Source: Alphaproteobacteria bacterium (lineage in GTDB: Bacteria; Pseudomonadota; Alphaproteobacteria; UBA9655). Taken from it: a DNA stretch of 46,890 nt. The notes beneath the pieces are model-generated. The model saw only the letters and a program-made list of their open reading frames with translations. It had not been told where the DNA came from and ran no database searches. Location: assembly GCA_019749915.1 (NCBI GenBank), contig JAIEPE010000046.1, positions 1-46,890 on the forward strand. The letters are read 5' to 3'. Of the stretch, positions 19,531-28,059 are shown piece by piece. The position numbers were made by a program, and so were the translations under genes. Positions within the stretch are counted from its first letter, which is position 1; the number at the start of each line of letters is the position of its first letter.

Positions 19531-19646
19531 GAGTAACTTAAGATTTAAACACGTTATTTTAAGAAGAAGATCTTGGGAAAACTTTATTATTACACTTATG
19601 GACAAAGTCCAGTTGACCCGAGAGAGAGAAAAAAAAGAGGGAAAAA

Positions 19647-20993
19647 ATGAAACAAACATTTGATGTCATTGTTATCGGGGCGGGCAATGCCGGCTTAGCA
19701 GCTTCAGCGATTGCTAAAAAAGCTGGATTATCGGTTGCCATTATTGAAAAAGATGGCATAGGTGGCACTTGTCCCTTGAGGGGGTGTGTCCCCAAAAAAG
19801 TATTGGTGGCAGCAGCAGAAGTTATCGATAAAATCAATCACGCCTCCTCACATCATATCCATGTTGGAAAACCCTCTATTGATTGGCCTCAACTGATCAA
19901 GCGAAAGCGCGAAATTATCAGTCCCCTTTCATCCTCCTTCGAAAAAAGTTTACACCATAAAGGCATTGAATTAATTCGAGGATCAGCAGAGTTTGTTGAT
20001 GATCATACTGTTGTGATCAATAATTCTCTTTATGAGGCTAAGAAAATTGTTATTGCCACTGGGTCAACCCCACACTCTCTCCCTATTGAAGGATTTCATC
20101 ATGTTATCACCAGCGATGATATTCTTGAACTTGAGGAGCTTCCTCCCTCTCTCCTCTTCATTGGAGCAGGTGTGGTTAGCCTTGAGTTTTCACATGTTTT
20201 CGCTCGGGCAGGAGTTAAGGTAACCCTTCTAGAAGCAGCTTCACGACCGTTGCCCCAATGGGAGGAAGAAATTGTTGAAAAACTCGTTTTAGAGAGTGAA
20301 AAGCTTGGCATTACAATTATCACGAGCGTTGAGATTAAAAGTATTAAAAAGAATGATTCTGGGTTTGCAGTCCACTTTCTCCAGAACAGGCAAGAAAAAA
20401 GTATTCGGGCTGAGTTTGTGGCCAATGGAGCAGGACGGGTACCTAACGTTGATAAGCTTAATTTAGAAGCAGCCCATATAGAACATGAAGGCCATCGTAT
20501 CATCCTCGATGAATATCTGAGAAGTCGTTCCAATTCTGACATTTTTGTAGCAGGAGATCCAACAAGTAGTGCCCAACTTTCTCCTGTTGCAACGTATGAA
20601 GGAAAAGTAGTTGGCCATAATCTTACGAATGATAAGATGATTTCTCCCGATTATTCTTCCATACCCAGTTGTGTTTTTACCGTTCCAGCACTTGCTAGCG
20701 TTGGCCTTACTGAAACTCAAGCCAGGGAAAAGAATCTCGAATTTATCTCCAAAACAAATGATCTAACGTCTTGGCTTTCTGGACGTACCTATGCTGAATC
20801 AACGGCTTTTTCAAAAATATTGATTGAGAAAGGCACAAATCAGATCTTAGGAGCTCACATTATTGGCCATGATGGCCCTGAGCTCATCAATCTATTAGCA
20901 CTTGCCATGAAACATGGAGTCAGCTCTACCCAAATTAAAGAAATGGTTTTCGCATACCCAACTTTTGGCTCGGACTTAAGCTATATGGTGTGA
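19647..20993 (+). CDS. Glutathione-reductase-like FAD/NAD(P) disulfide oxidoreductase
   Basis: The 448-residue flavoprotein belongs to the class I pyridine nucleotide-disulfide family. It has FAD motif VIVIGAGNAGLAAS, redox motif GGTCPLRGCVPKK (Cys42, Cys47), an NAD(P) motif FIGAGVVSLEFSHVFARAG and the second FAD contact DIFVAGDPTSSAQ. In glutathione reductases and lipoamide dehydrogenases the C-terminal HPTxxE supplies the catalytic His-Glu pair; here the sequence is AYPTFGSD, lacking both. The reaction is therefore uncertain: it may act on a small disulfide, a thioredoxin-like partner or a metal. It is 116 bases after merT and has its own GAGGG ribosome-binding site, so co-expression with the mer operon is possible. 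Confidence 0.78.
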   Translation: MKQTFDVIVIGAGNAGLAASAIAKKAGLSVAIIEKDGIGGTCPLRGCVPKKVLVAAAEVIDKINHASSHHIHVGKPSIDWPQLIKRKREIISPLSSSFEKSLHHKGIELIRGSAEFVDDHTVVINNSLYEAKKIVIATGSTPHSLPIEGFHHVITSDDILELEELPPSLLFIGAGVVSLEFSHVFARAGVKVTLLEAASRPLPQWEEEIVEKLVLESEKLGITIITSVEIKSIKKNDSGFAVHFLQNRQEKSIRAEFVANGAGRVPNVDKLNLEAAHIEHEGHRIILDEYLRSRSNSDIFVAGDPTSSAQLSPVATYEGKVVGHNLTNDKMISPDYSSIPSCVFTVPALASVGLTETQAREKNLEFISKTNDLTSWLSGRTYAESTAFSKILIEKGTNQILGAHIIGHDGPELINLLALAMKHGVSSTQIKEMVFAYPTFGSDLSYMV

Positions 20994-21087
20994 TGATTGC
21001 GCAAGGTGATGATTGTGCACTTGTGGTGTATTTTGATTGGCCTTACAATTTCTTTACCTATTGACACATTACAAGGCAAAAACAACA

Positions 21088-21996
21088 ATGATATTCCGAC
21101 ACCTTCGATATTTTGTCTCAGTAGCTGAACTCAAGAGTTTTACAGCAGCAGCCTATGCTCTTAACATCACTCAACCTTCAATCAGCCAACAGATTGCAGA
21201 TCTAGAGAAGACACTGGGGTTTAGCCTTTTTAAGCGGAGTAGCCGCTCTGTAAAGTTAACAGTAGCGGGCGAAGTTTTTTTAAAAGAAGCAAAAGAAATC
21301 TTGCGGTTGACTGAAAATGCTATTGAAAAGGCAACAAAAGCCTTTAAGGGATACAGTGGAGAACTAAGGATAGGAGCGCTTGAACCAGCAGTTGTGGGTT
21401 TTCTTCCAAGGGTTATTCGCACCTTTAAAAAAAAACATCCTGATGTCGTCGTTACAATTCAGCACATGAATCCTGAGGTGCAATTAAAAGCTTTTCAAGA
21501 GGAAAAAATAGATATCGGATTTACGAGATTTTTTGCCCAAGAAAACTCTCTCAATCTTCAACAAGATCTTATATATGAAGACAGTATTGTGGCTGTTCTT
21601 CCCAAAGATCATCCTCTTTCCAATCAAAAAGCGATTTCAATTACAGAATTAGCAGGGGAATCCTTTATCTTGTTTAATCGAGTAGAAACAAAATGTTTCT
21701 TTGATGTTATTGTTCGTTTCTGTCAAGAAGAAGGGAAATTCGATCCTTCGATTACCCATGAACCTAATTTACTCCAGACATTATTTCTATTGATAGAGTC
21801 TGGATTGGGGGTTTCTCTTGTTCCAGCTTGTGTGCGTCATCTCAATATTCCTAACATCCAATTTGTTGATCTCAAAGAAGAAACTCCGATTATTCCTCTT
21901 ATGATTTCATATCAGAATGAACCTTCCCCAGTGACAAAGGCTTTTTTAAAGACGTTTCGAGAAATCCATCCTTCAATGACAAAAAAGAACATGTAG
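21088..21996 (+). CDS. LysR-family transcriptional regulator
   Basis: A 302-residue LysR-type regulator. The N-terminal winged helix is typical: RHLRYFVSVAELKSFTAAAY, then NITQPSISQQIADLEKTLGF and LFKRSSRSVKLTVAGE. A two-lobed effector-binding domain follows (ELRIGALEPAVVGFLPRVIR onward). The start at 21088 matches the family N-terminus; a longer frame adds seventeen non-homologous residues. It follows the reductase gene in the same direction with a 94-base gap. LysR proteins usually respond to small aromatic or organic acids; the inducer and target here are unknown. The neighbouring reductase is a candidate target. Confidence 0.88.
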   Translation: MIFRHLRYFVSVAELKSFTAAAYALNITQPSISQQIADLEKTLGFSLFKRSSRSVKLTVAGEVFLKEAKEILRLTENAIEKATKAFKGYSGELRIGALEPAVVGFLPRVIRTFKKKHPDVVVTIQHMNPEVQLKAFQEEKIDIGFTRFFAQENSLNLQQDLIYEDSIVAVLPKDHPLSNQKAISITELAGESFILFNRVETKCFFDVIVRFCQEEGKFDPSITHEPNLLQTLFLLIESGLGVSLVPACVRHLNIPNIQFVDLKEETPIIPLMISYQNEPSPVTKAFLKTFREIHPSMTKKNM

Positions 21997-22205
21997 TGGC
22001 TTACTATAAGCGTTATTAAGATTTTTCCTATTGTGTAGCTTCATAAACCCCTGTTTTTTAAACCCACTTAAATTGGAAAATTTACTTCTTAAGTGTCTTT
22101 AAGGTAATACTCTCTAAAAATTTTGTAAATAGTTTTTGCAAATTTTAGATAATATTTGTAACTTCCCAGGTTGGGCGTACCTCACTACTGTCCGGTGAGC
22201 CACGT

Positions 22206-22380
22206 TCTTTTTTTGGAACCAGTGAAAACCCTGTTAAAACACAAATTTGGATTGCGATGGGGTTTACGTGCTGGTTGCAATTGTTAAGAAACGCTTGAAG
22301 AGTGAATTGTCGCTCTACACAATTTTACAAATTTTCGGCTTTCAAAGCCAATGGTTTTGACTCCCTGATTCAAGGATAAA
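22206..22380 (+). pseudogene. Remnant of an IS4-family transposase
   Basis: The plus strand reads SFFGTSENPVKTQIWIAMG, then after a +1 frameshift VYVLVAIVKKRLKSELSLYT followed by ILQIF, then decays. This is the conserved C-terminal end of IS4-type DDE transposases. Upstream, CACTACTGTCCGGT (near 22183-22197) resembles a terminal inverted repeat of such elements, joined directly to the C-terminal coding part, which suggests an internal deletion. The rest of the LysR-DUF488 gap (21997-22205) is AT-rich and shows nothing I recognise. The remnant overlaps the end of the DUF488 gene by a few bases. Confidence 0.65.
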
Positions 22381-22897
22381 AAATTTTAATGGGCCGTTTG
22401 GTTCGATCAATGACAGCAAATGGGGTTAGGGTATGAGAGCGGAGAGTTGTTTCACTCATAATATGGAAAACCCTTATGTGCCGAATAATTTCAGCGTCTG
22501 CAATAAGGGAGCGATGACAACGCCAAGGCACCGCTTCAGCGCACATAATAACGACATTTTTATTTTCTTTTATAATTTTATTCAATTTCTTCAGTGCTGC
22601 ATAAAATTCAGGGGTTTGCATGTAATCTGCAAATCCCCGGAAACTGGCATTATGCCATCCTTGATTAATAGAATTTTTGTGTGTATGGCGTAATCCCCCC
22701 AGTTCCAGCATATGAGTATAATGGATTTTTTCTTTCTCTAGAGCCAACTTTAAAGGAGTTTCATTAAACCAAGGCACATGACGAGATTTAGGAATCGTAC
22801 GAATATCAACCAGATGGGTAATATTATAGGCATGCAATATTGCCGTAAACTCATTTAGGGCTCGGGTTGAATGGCCAATTGTATAGAGCTTGGGCAT
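22370..22897 (-). CDS. DUF488 family protein
   Basis: This is a 175-residue member of the uncharacterised DUF488 family. It begins MPKLYTIGHSTRALNEF, with the family TIGHS motif, then VDIRTIPKSRHVPWFN, and a late CAEAVPWRCHRSLIAD motif whose two cysteines and His are conserved. The function of the family is not established; the Cys/His cluster suggests metal binding or a nuclease/phosphatase-like activity, but this is speculation. It starts 7 bases after the adc stop on the same strand, so it is the last gene of the ketone-body operon. Its 3' end abuts the transposase remnant, so the natural C-terminus may have been altered. Confidence 0.8.
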   Translation of the reverse strand: MPKLYTIGHSTRALNEFTAILHAYNITHLVDIRTIPKSRHVPWFNETPLKLALEKEKIHYTHMLELGGLRHTHKNSINQGWHNASFRGFADYMQTPEFYAALKKLNKIIKENKNVVIMCAEAVPWRCHRSLIADAEIIRHIRVFHIMSETTLRSHTLTPFAVIDRTKRPIKIFYP

Positions 22898-22904
22898 ATA
22901 ACGC

Positions 22905-23645
22905 CTATTGTTTCAAATAATCCCAGACAATCTTTCCATAAGGGAGGGTTAAATCGGTTATGACATGTGTAGCTGAGATAACTCGTCTAATGGGAAGATT
23001 GGCTACTGGGGCCATAGCATGGGGAATAAGGTGGAGAGCAGCGGGACCACTCCACGCACCTTTGACGGTTACGTTTTCTAAATAATACTCAACGAGCTCA
23101 CAAATGCGGGGCGATCCATCCACATGTGGGATTATTTTAAGCAGATAATTTGGTGTGAGGAGAGCTTTGTGTATATCTTGAATATCCAAATCATTGAACT
23201 TATACCCCATCGTGCCTAAGGCAACTTGACAGTTTTCATAATGGAGTTGTCCGACAAGCGTTTCTTGTGTAATGCGCAAGCTTGGATTTGCTAATTTTTT
23301 AGGAAAACCCCAGATTTCTCGTCCCCCAGCAATGGGTGCTTCATCATTAAGGTACATAGCATGGAAATAAGAACCCTTTTTTCCGTTAAAGGTCACGGGA
23401 ATGATTTGTCCTGATTCCGTATAATCCCCAAAGCCTGTTGAATCAGGCATACGAATGAATTCAAACTTAACAAGAGGGTCCGTCACTTCCAGAGGTTCAG
23501 GAACAACTTCTTTCAGCTTATCTATATCTGTTTCGTAGGTAATGGTCAAAAATTCACGATTAATAAATCTGTAGGGCCCTCTCGGATAGGTTGGAGACAT
23601 TAAGGGCATAGAAAAGGCATTCTTCTTTACGTCTGCTATTTTCAT
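22905..23645 (-). CDS. adc: Acetoacetate decarboxylase
   Basis: The enzyme converts acetoacetate to acetone and CO2 through a Schiff base on lysine. The 246-residue protein carries [15 protein letters not shown] with adjacent Lys116 and Lys117, matching the catalytic Lys115 and pKa-lowering Lys116 pair of the clostridial enzyme, plus the substrate-pocket region [16 protein letters not shown]. It is 22 bases downstream of bdhA. Together they would take 3-hydroxybutyrate to acetoacetate and then to acetone, or supply or remove acetoacetate during PHB turnover. The family also includes members acting on other beta-keto acids, so the exact substrate is not certain. Confidence 0.87.
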   Translation of the reverse strand: MKIADVKKNAFSMPLMSPTYPRGPYRFINREFLTITYETDIDKLKEVVPEPLEVTDPLVKFEFIRMPDSTGFGDYTESGQIIPVTFNGKKGSYFHAMYLNDEAPIAGGREIWGFPKKLANPSLRITQETLVGQLHYENCQVALGTMGYKFNDLDIQDIHKALLTPNYLLKIIPHVDGSPRICELVEYYLENVTVKGAWSGPAALHLIPHAMAPVANLPIRRVISATHVITDLTLPYGKIVWDYLKQ

Positions 23646-23667
23646 CTTGTTTATCCTCTCTTCAGAT

Positions 23668-24450
23668 CTACTGCATAAACCAACCGTGACTTACAATGAG
23701 GGATTGCCCCGTCAAGGCATTGGAATCAAAGGAAGCAAAAAACAAAGCAACATCTGCAACATCTGCTGTGGTGGTGAATTCTCCATCAACCGTATCTTTT
23801 AACATGACTTTTTTGATCACATCTTCTTCACTTATCTCTAAATCCTTGGCTTGTTCTGGGATTTGTTTGTCCACAAGGGGTGTCCTGACATAACCTGGAC
23901 AAATCACATTGGCTCGAACATTGTGCTTGGCACCTTCCTTTGCAACGACTTTGCATAAACCTATTAATCCATGCTTAGCCGTAACATAAGGCGCTTTTAG
24001 GGCAGAAGCTTCTTTAGAATGGACCGAGCCCATATAAATGATGCTCCCCCCTTTTCCTCTCTTGTACATGTCTTTTATGCAGGCACGTGTAGTAAGAAAC
24101 CCTCCATCAAGATGAATAGCTAAGAGTTTTTTCCACTCCTTAAATGGTAAATCTTCGATGGGAGAAATGAATTGGGTTCCCGCATCGCTCACAAGGACAT
24201 CAACGCCACCATAGGTCGAAACGACCTTTGCTATTGCTGAATCAACTTGTTCCTCATTCGTCACATCCATCGCAACAGCCATGGCCTCATGGCCACTTTT
24301 TTGAATCTCTTTAACGGTGACTTCGGCTGCACCTAAATCAATATCGGCTATGACAACTTTTGCTCCTTCTTGAGCAAATTTTTCGGCAATGGCTTTTCCA
24401 ATGCCGCTTCCCGCTCCTGTGATAACGGCAACTTTATCTTTTAAACGCAT
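23668..24450 (-). CDS. bdhA: 3-hydroxybutyrate dehydrogenase (SDR family)
   Basis: Cytosolic NAD-dependent short-chain dehydrogenase, 260 residues, interconverting (R)-3-hydroxybutyrate and acetoacetate. Visible are the cofactor motif [10 protein letters not shown] (residues 11-20), VSDAGTQ (the usual NNAG position), catalytic Ser142 and YVTAK (Tyr155, Lys159). [18 protein letters not shown] and the C-terminal GWFMQ are typical of this dehydrogenase subfamily. It lies between patatin and adc, the usual place in PHB clusters, with gaps of 26 and 22 bases. The usual NNAG is VSDAG here, a mild departure from the family. Confidence 0.9.
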   Translation of the reverse strand: MRLKDKVAVITGAGSGIGKAIAEKFAQEGAKVVIADIDLGAAEVTVKEIQKSGHEAMAVAMDVTNEEQVDSAIAKVVSTYGGVDVLVSDAGTQFISPIEDLPFKEWKKLLAIHLDGGFLTTRACIKDMYKRGKGGSIIYMGSVHSKEASALKAPYVTAKHGLIGLCKVVAKEGAKHNVRANVICPGYVRTPLVDKQIPEQAKDLEISEEDVIKKVMLKDTVDGEFTTTADVADVALFFASFDSNALTGQSLIVSHGWFMQ

Positions 24451-24476
24451 ATGTTTTCTCCTTTTATAAATTATTA

Positions 24477-25646
24477 TTAATCAGCGCCATCTTTCGTAAA
24501 ATCAAAAGTTGAAACAGGTTCTTTATTAGGGGTTCGTTCGAGGCTTTCAGGATGACGGAGGGTATGAATAGTATCAAAATAACCTGAATCCCAATGATCT
24601 CCCATGCTTAATCGAGAAAATTCATAGTCTTTTGAATGGCCTTCATAGTTTTTGGGACGATAGATCAAATGAACGATATTATAAATCTTACGGATAGCAA
24701 TTGACTTAAGAAACTCACCCTCTGGTATATCTTTTAAATTATCCGGAAGAGTATCCAGAAAGTTAGCAACAGCATAACGCATTTTCTGGATATCCCTAAA
24801 TCTTTCCGTATTACTACGGGTGCGGCTTGAATACTGAATTTCTTTAAGACGTGTCATTACCTCTGGCATATTTCGAGGTAAGTTACCTCGTGCGCTCCAC
24901 AAATCAACTTGAAATATTAATGTATCCTCGCAGGGGCTTCCATCTAAAACCCATTGCAATGGAGTGTTAGAAATAAGACCACCATCCCAGTAAGGCTCAC
25001 CTTCAATTTCAACAGGCGGAAAACCTGGCGGAAGAGCACAGGAGGCCATTATATGTTCAGGAGCAATGGTATGGGTTGTTGTATCGAAATAAATAGAATT
25101 TCCACTTCTTATATTTACCGAACCAATACTCAATCTCATTTTCTCTGAATTAATACGATTAAAATCTATAAATCGCATCAACGTTTCTCTAAGCTCTGTA
25201 TTATCGTAATAGCTTCTTGCTTCCGAAGTACCCCATCGTTGAAAGAAAGGTAAAAGGGGCCATGGCTTAAACAATCCATTAACGCCTCTTGAAGCTGCAG
25301 CAATTGAACTCATTTCATTTAAATAACTTCGAGCTACATCTCCCTTACTTAAATCAGGGAAAAAGAATTTTAAGCTATCTGGAATATATTGAGTTGTAAT
25401 ATACTCCCAGAATTCTCTAAGCTTTTGAACCCGTTTGTCCGGGGGGTTGCCAGCTATAATCGCTGCATTAATACTACCAATTGATGTGCCTGAAACCCAA
25501 TCAGGATGAATGTTAACTTCTGCTAATGCTTGGTAAACGCCGCCTTGATAAGCTCCTAGAGAACCTCCACCTTGCAACAATAAAGCAATGGTTTGAAATG
25601 GTGGGCGTTTCAGATTCTTATCCAATTTTTGTAATCTTGTTACCAT
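24477..25646 (-). CDS. Patatin-like phospholipase with DUF3734 region
   Basis: This 389-residue protein has the patatin fold: oxyanion motif [20 protein letters not shown] (about residues 23-42), nucleophile elbow GTSIGS (Ser55) and the catalytic [12 protein letters not shown] (Asp near 224). The C-terminal 150 residues match the DUF3734 region commonly fused to patatins in proteobacteria. It has no signal peptide, so it probably acts in the cytosol as a lipid acyl hydrolase. It is in the same direction as bdhA and adc and downstream of phaC, suggesting a link to PHB granules or membrane lipid turnover; a role in host interaction is possible for intracellular bacteria but not shown. Confidence 0.86.
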   Translation of the reverse strand: MVTRLQKLDKNLKRPPFQTIALLLQGGGSLGAYQGGVYQALAEVNIHPDWVSGTSIGSINAAIIAGNPPDKRVQKLREFWEYITTQYIPDSLKFFFPDLSKGDVARSYLNEMSSIAAASRGVNGLFKPWPLLPFFQRWGTSEARSYYDNTELRETLMRFIDFNRINSEKMRLSIGSVNIRSGNSIYFDTTTHTIAPEHIMASCALPPGFPPVEIEGEPYWDGGLISNTPLQWVLDGSPCEDTLIFQVDLWSARGNLPRNMPEVMTRLKEIQYSSRTRSNTERFRDIQKMRYAVANFLDTLPDNLKDIPEGEFLKSIAIRKIYNIVHLIYRPKNYEGHSKDYEFSRLSMGDHWDSGYFDTIHTLRHPESLERTPNKEPVSTFDFTKDGAD

Positions 25647-25753
25647 ATTTGATCCCTGAGATCCTGTTTTTTAATGTTTCAAGGCTCTTATGCTTTTACT
25701 TCTTTTTCTAATTTAAAAAATATTTCATCCTTAACGTTACTCTTTTCCCTTTT

Positions 25754-25891
25754 TTACCAAAGTTGCTCATGTACAACTTTATCGTTGCCATTATAGATGG
25801 CGACTACATTATATCCGGCTTCCCTTAAATTTCGAGAAATAGCGGCGCCAATACCCCGTATTCCCCCTGTGACCAAAGCCACTTTTTTCAT
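25754..25891 (-). pseudogene. phaB: Truncated acetoacetyl-CoA reductase (phaB remnant)
   Basis: From ATG at 25891, with GGAG upstream, the minus strand reads MKKVALVTGGIRGIGAAISR and continues through VVAIYNGND to a TAA after 45 codons. This is the N-terminus of PhaB, the NADPH-dependent reductase that makes 3-hydroxybutyryl-CoA for PhaC, including the TGGxxGIG cofactor motif. The remaining roughly 200 codons, including the Ser-Tyr-Lys active site, are absent; 25647-25753 does not encode them in any frame I could read. It lies 110 bases after phaC, the standard phaC-phaB order, so it is a decayed gene rather than a small protein. Confidence 0.8.
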
Positions 25892-26001
25892 AAACTTCTC
25901 CATGTTATTCACAAGTTGACTTAATTTATCAACTAAGGGTTAACAAGCAGTTAAGCGAAATACTATTGTATAAAAAGTCTTGAATTCCTCCATCATTTCC
26001 T

Positions 26002-27840
26002 TCATTTCTCCATGACATAAAGTCCTGGAGCATCTCGCAAAATCCTATATCCTTTTGTGGGTTGGCCCATTGGAGGAGGAGCTTCTTTATGAGTTGAATG
26101 CTCGGTGATCCATTGTTCCCAAGCTGGCCACCATGAACCTTGATGGTGTGGTGTTCTTTCAAACCATTCATCTGGGAACAGATGTTTAGCAGACTTTTTG
26201 TGTGTTGACATTTGATAACTTCGATGGGGATGCCCAGGTTCACTGATAATACCTGCATTATGCCCTCCACTTGTGAGCAAGAACGTGATCTCGCTACTTG
26301 TAAATAAATGAATTTTATAAACGGATTTCCAGGGAGAAATATGATCTTTTTGTGTTCCAACTGCAAAGATAGGTGTTTTGATGTCGTTAAGGGCAATGGG
26401 CCTGCCTCCGATTGTAAACCTGCCATTCGTGAGCCTGTTATGAAGAAAAAGTTTGCGCAGGTATTCTGAATGCATTTTATAGGGCATTCGTGTTGTATCC
26501 GCATTCCATGCCATTAAATCAGTAAAGTGAAGCCTTTTGCCTAAAAGATATTTTTCGATTGCTTTTGACCACACAAGATCATAAGAACGCAACATATCAA
26601 ATGTACCGGCCAGACGAGAGGCATCGAGATACCCTTTCTCCCACATCACATCCTCTAAAAATGTAATTTGGCTTTCATCTATAAAGAGAAGGAGCTCGCC
26701 TGCATCTTCATAATCAACTTGGGAGGCTAAGAGTGTTATGGTTTGTAATCGATCATCTTTTTTGTGTCCCATCCGAGCCGCAGCCATGGAGAGCAATGTT
26801 CCACCCAAGCAATAGCCAAGGGCATGTACTTTTTTCTTTGGCATAATGGTTGATATTGCTTCCAAAGCCTCCATAATTCCTAAATTTAGATACTCCTCAA
26901 AGCCAAGATCCCTATCTTTAGAGGTGGGATTTTTCCAAGAAATCATAAAAACTGTATGGTTGTGCTTGAGAAGGTATTTTACGAGTGAATTATGGGGGGA
27001 TAAATCTAAGATATAATATTTCATAATCCATGCAGGTATAATAAGAATGGGCTCCCCATAGACGTCATCCGTTAATGGAGAATATTGAATCAATTCAATA
27101 AGCCGATTTTGATAAATGACTTTTCCTTTCGTGACTGCCACGGTTTTCCCGACCTTGAATTTTTCCATCCCTACAGGTGGCTCCTTTTTTAGATAGCGGG
27201 TCACATCTTCTCTAAAATTTTTCGCTCCCTCTACTAAATTGACCCCTTTGAGCTGAACGGTTGTCCGAACAACTCGTGGATTCGTAAAAGGAAAGTTAAG
27301 AGGAGACCACATATCCAGATATTGACGGGTTAAAAAAGGAAAAACGGCAGAATGATGCTGAGAGACGCCTCTTACTGTGCCCGTCGCCTCATTCCACCAA
27401 TCTTCAGTTAATAAAAAGGCTTGTTGATAGATATTGTATGGCCAAGTTTGCCAATCCTTATCTTCAAACCTTCTATCCTGGGGAAGAGGATGAATGCAGC
27501 ATTCTGTTTTTATTCCACTTGTCACCCATAGGCTGTAATCAATTAAATTCATACTTTTTCGCATGGCACTTTCCACGAGGGATAGTTGCTTTCCAGGTAA
27601 CATGGATAGATGGATAAACCAGTCGAAATAGGTCCCTGTAAGGGATGCAGGCGAGAAAGCCCAAAATTTTCCAAGTTTTGCATGAAAGTCTCTATCAAAA
27701 GCCATTGTAAACTGATGATCAGAAGTTGGGAGAGAAGTATTAAAAGAGCGCAGAGGCTCAGACTGAAATGAGCCTACATTATCACGTTCAGGACTGCTCA
27801 CTTTTATTGATTTTTCTTTATCTCTTTCCTCTGAAGACAT
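26002..27840 (-). CDS. phaC: Poly-3-hydroxybutyrate synthase (PhaC)
   Basis: PhaC polymerises 3-hydroxyacyl-CoA into storage polyester at the granule surface. The 612-residue protein has class I/III-like length. The lipase-like box is GYCLGG with Cys344 as nucleophile; the catalytic Asp lies in VGTQKDHISPWKSV and the His in SGGHNAGIISEPG. The pocket motif MAWNADTTRMPYKMHSEYLR is also present. The first 45 residues are Ser/charged and poorly conserved. A phaB remnant, patatin, bdhA and adc follow on the same strand. With phaB broken, the monomer must come from elsewhere. Confidence 0.93.
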   Translation of the reverse strand: MSSEERDKEKSIKVSSPERDNVGSFQSEPLRSFNTSLPTSDHQFTMAFDRDFHAKLGKFWAFSPASLTGTYFDWFIHLSMLPGKQLSLVESAMRKSMNLIDYSLWVTSGIKTECCIHPLPQDRRFEDKDWQTWPYNIYQQAFLLTEDWWNEATGTVRGVSQHHSAVFPFLTRQYLDMWSPLNFPFTNPRVVRTTVQLKGVNLVEGAKNFREDVTRYLKKEPPVGMEKFKVGKTVAVTKGKVIYQNRLIELIQYSPLTDDVYGEPILIIPAWIMKYYILDLSPHNSLVKYLLKHNHTVFMISWKNPTSKDRDLGFEEYLNLGIMEALEAISTIMPKKKVHALGYCLGGTLLSMAAARMGHKKDDRLQTITLLASQVDYEDAGELLLFIDESQITFLEDVMWEKGYLDASRLAGTFDMLRSYDLVWSKAIEKYLLGKRLHFTDLMAWNADTTRMPYKMHSEYLRKLFLHNRLTNGRFTIGGRPIALNDIKTPIFAVGTQKDHISPWKSVYKIHLFTSSEITFLLTSGGHNAGIISEPGHPHRSYQMSTHKKSAKHLFPDEWFERTPHHQGSWWPAWEQWITEHSTHKEAPPPMGQPTKGYRILRDAPGLYVMEK

Positions 27841-27955
27841 CTCTAAATTCTCCCATTCTAAGGTGATTTACCATCGTCTGAATGAATAAAAATGGTCCTT
27901 TAAGACATAATACTAACATTATATATATTATAATACTTCACATTAGTTAATATTT

Positions 27956-27996
27956 GTATAATGCAATTATAAGCTTATAAAAATAAATTGCTATAC
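27956..27996 (+). promoter_or_regulatory. Nested palindrome upstream of norB, possible operator
   Basis: A perfect 14-base palindrome, TTATAAGCTTATAA (27967-27980), is nested within a wider imperfect dyad whose arms read GTATAATGCAATT and AATTGCTATAC (27956-27996). It sits about 65-105 bases upstream of norB in the 220-base, strongly AT-rich gap between divergent phaC and norB. It does not match the NsrR, NorR or FNR consensus that I know, so the binding protein is unknown. The remainder of the gap shows several TATAAT-like sequences but no clear promoter. Confidence 0.35.
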
Positions 27997-28059
27997 ATTT
28001 CCATATGTTTGCTATTTCTTAAAAAAGTTTTTTATAGACTTAAAAGAGAAAAATGTCAT

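Noticed and set aside
25929-26504. A 191-codon minus-strand frame overlapping the 3' end of phaC
   Set aside because: It uses another frame of a clear PHB synthase C-terminal region and has no family features.
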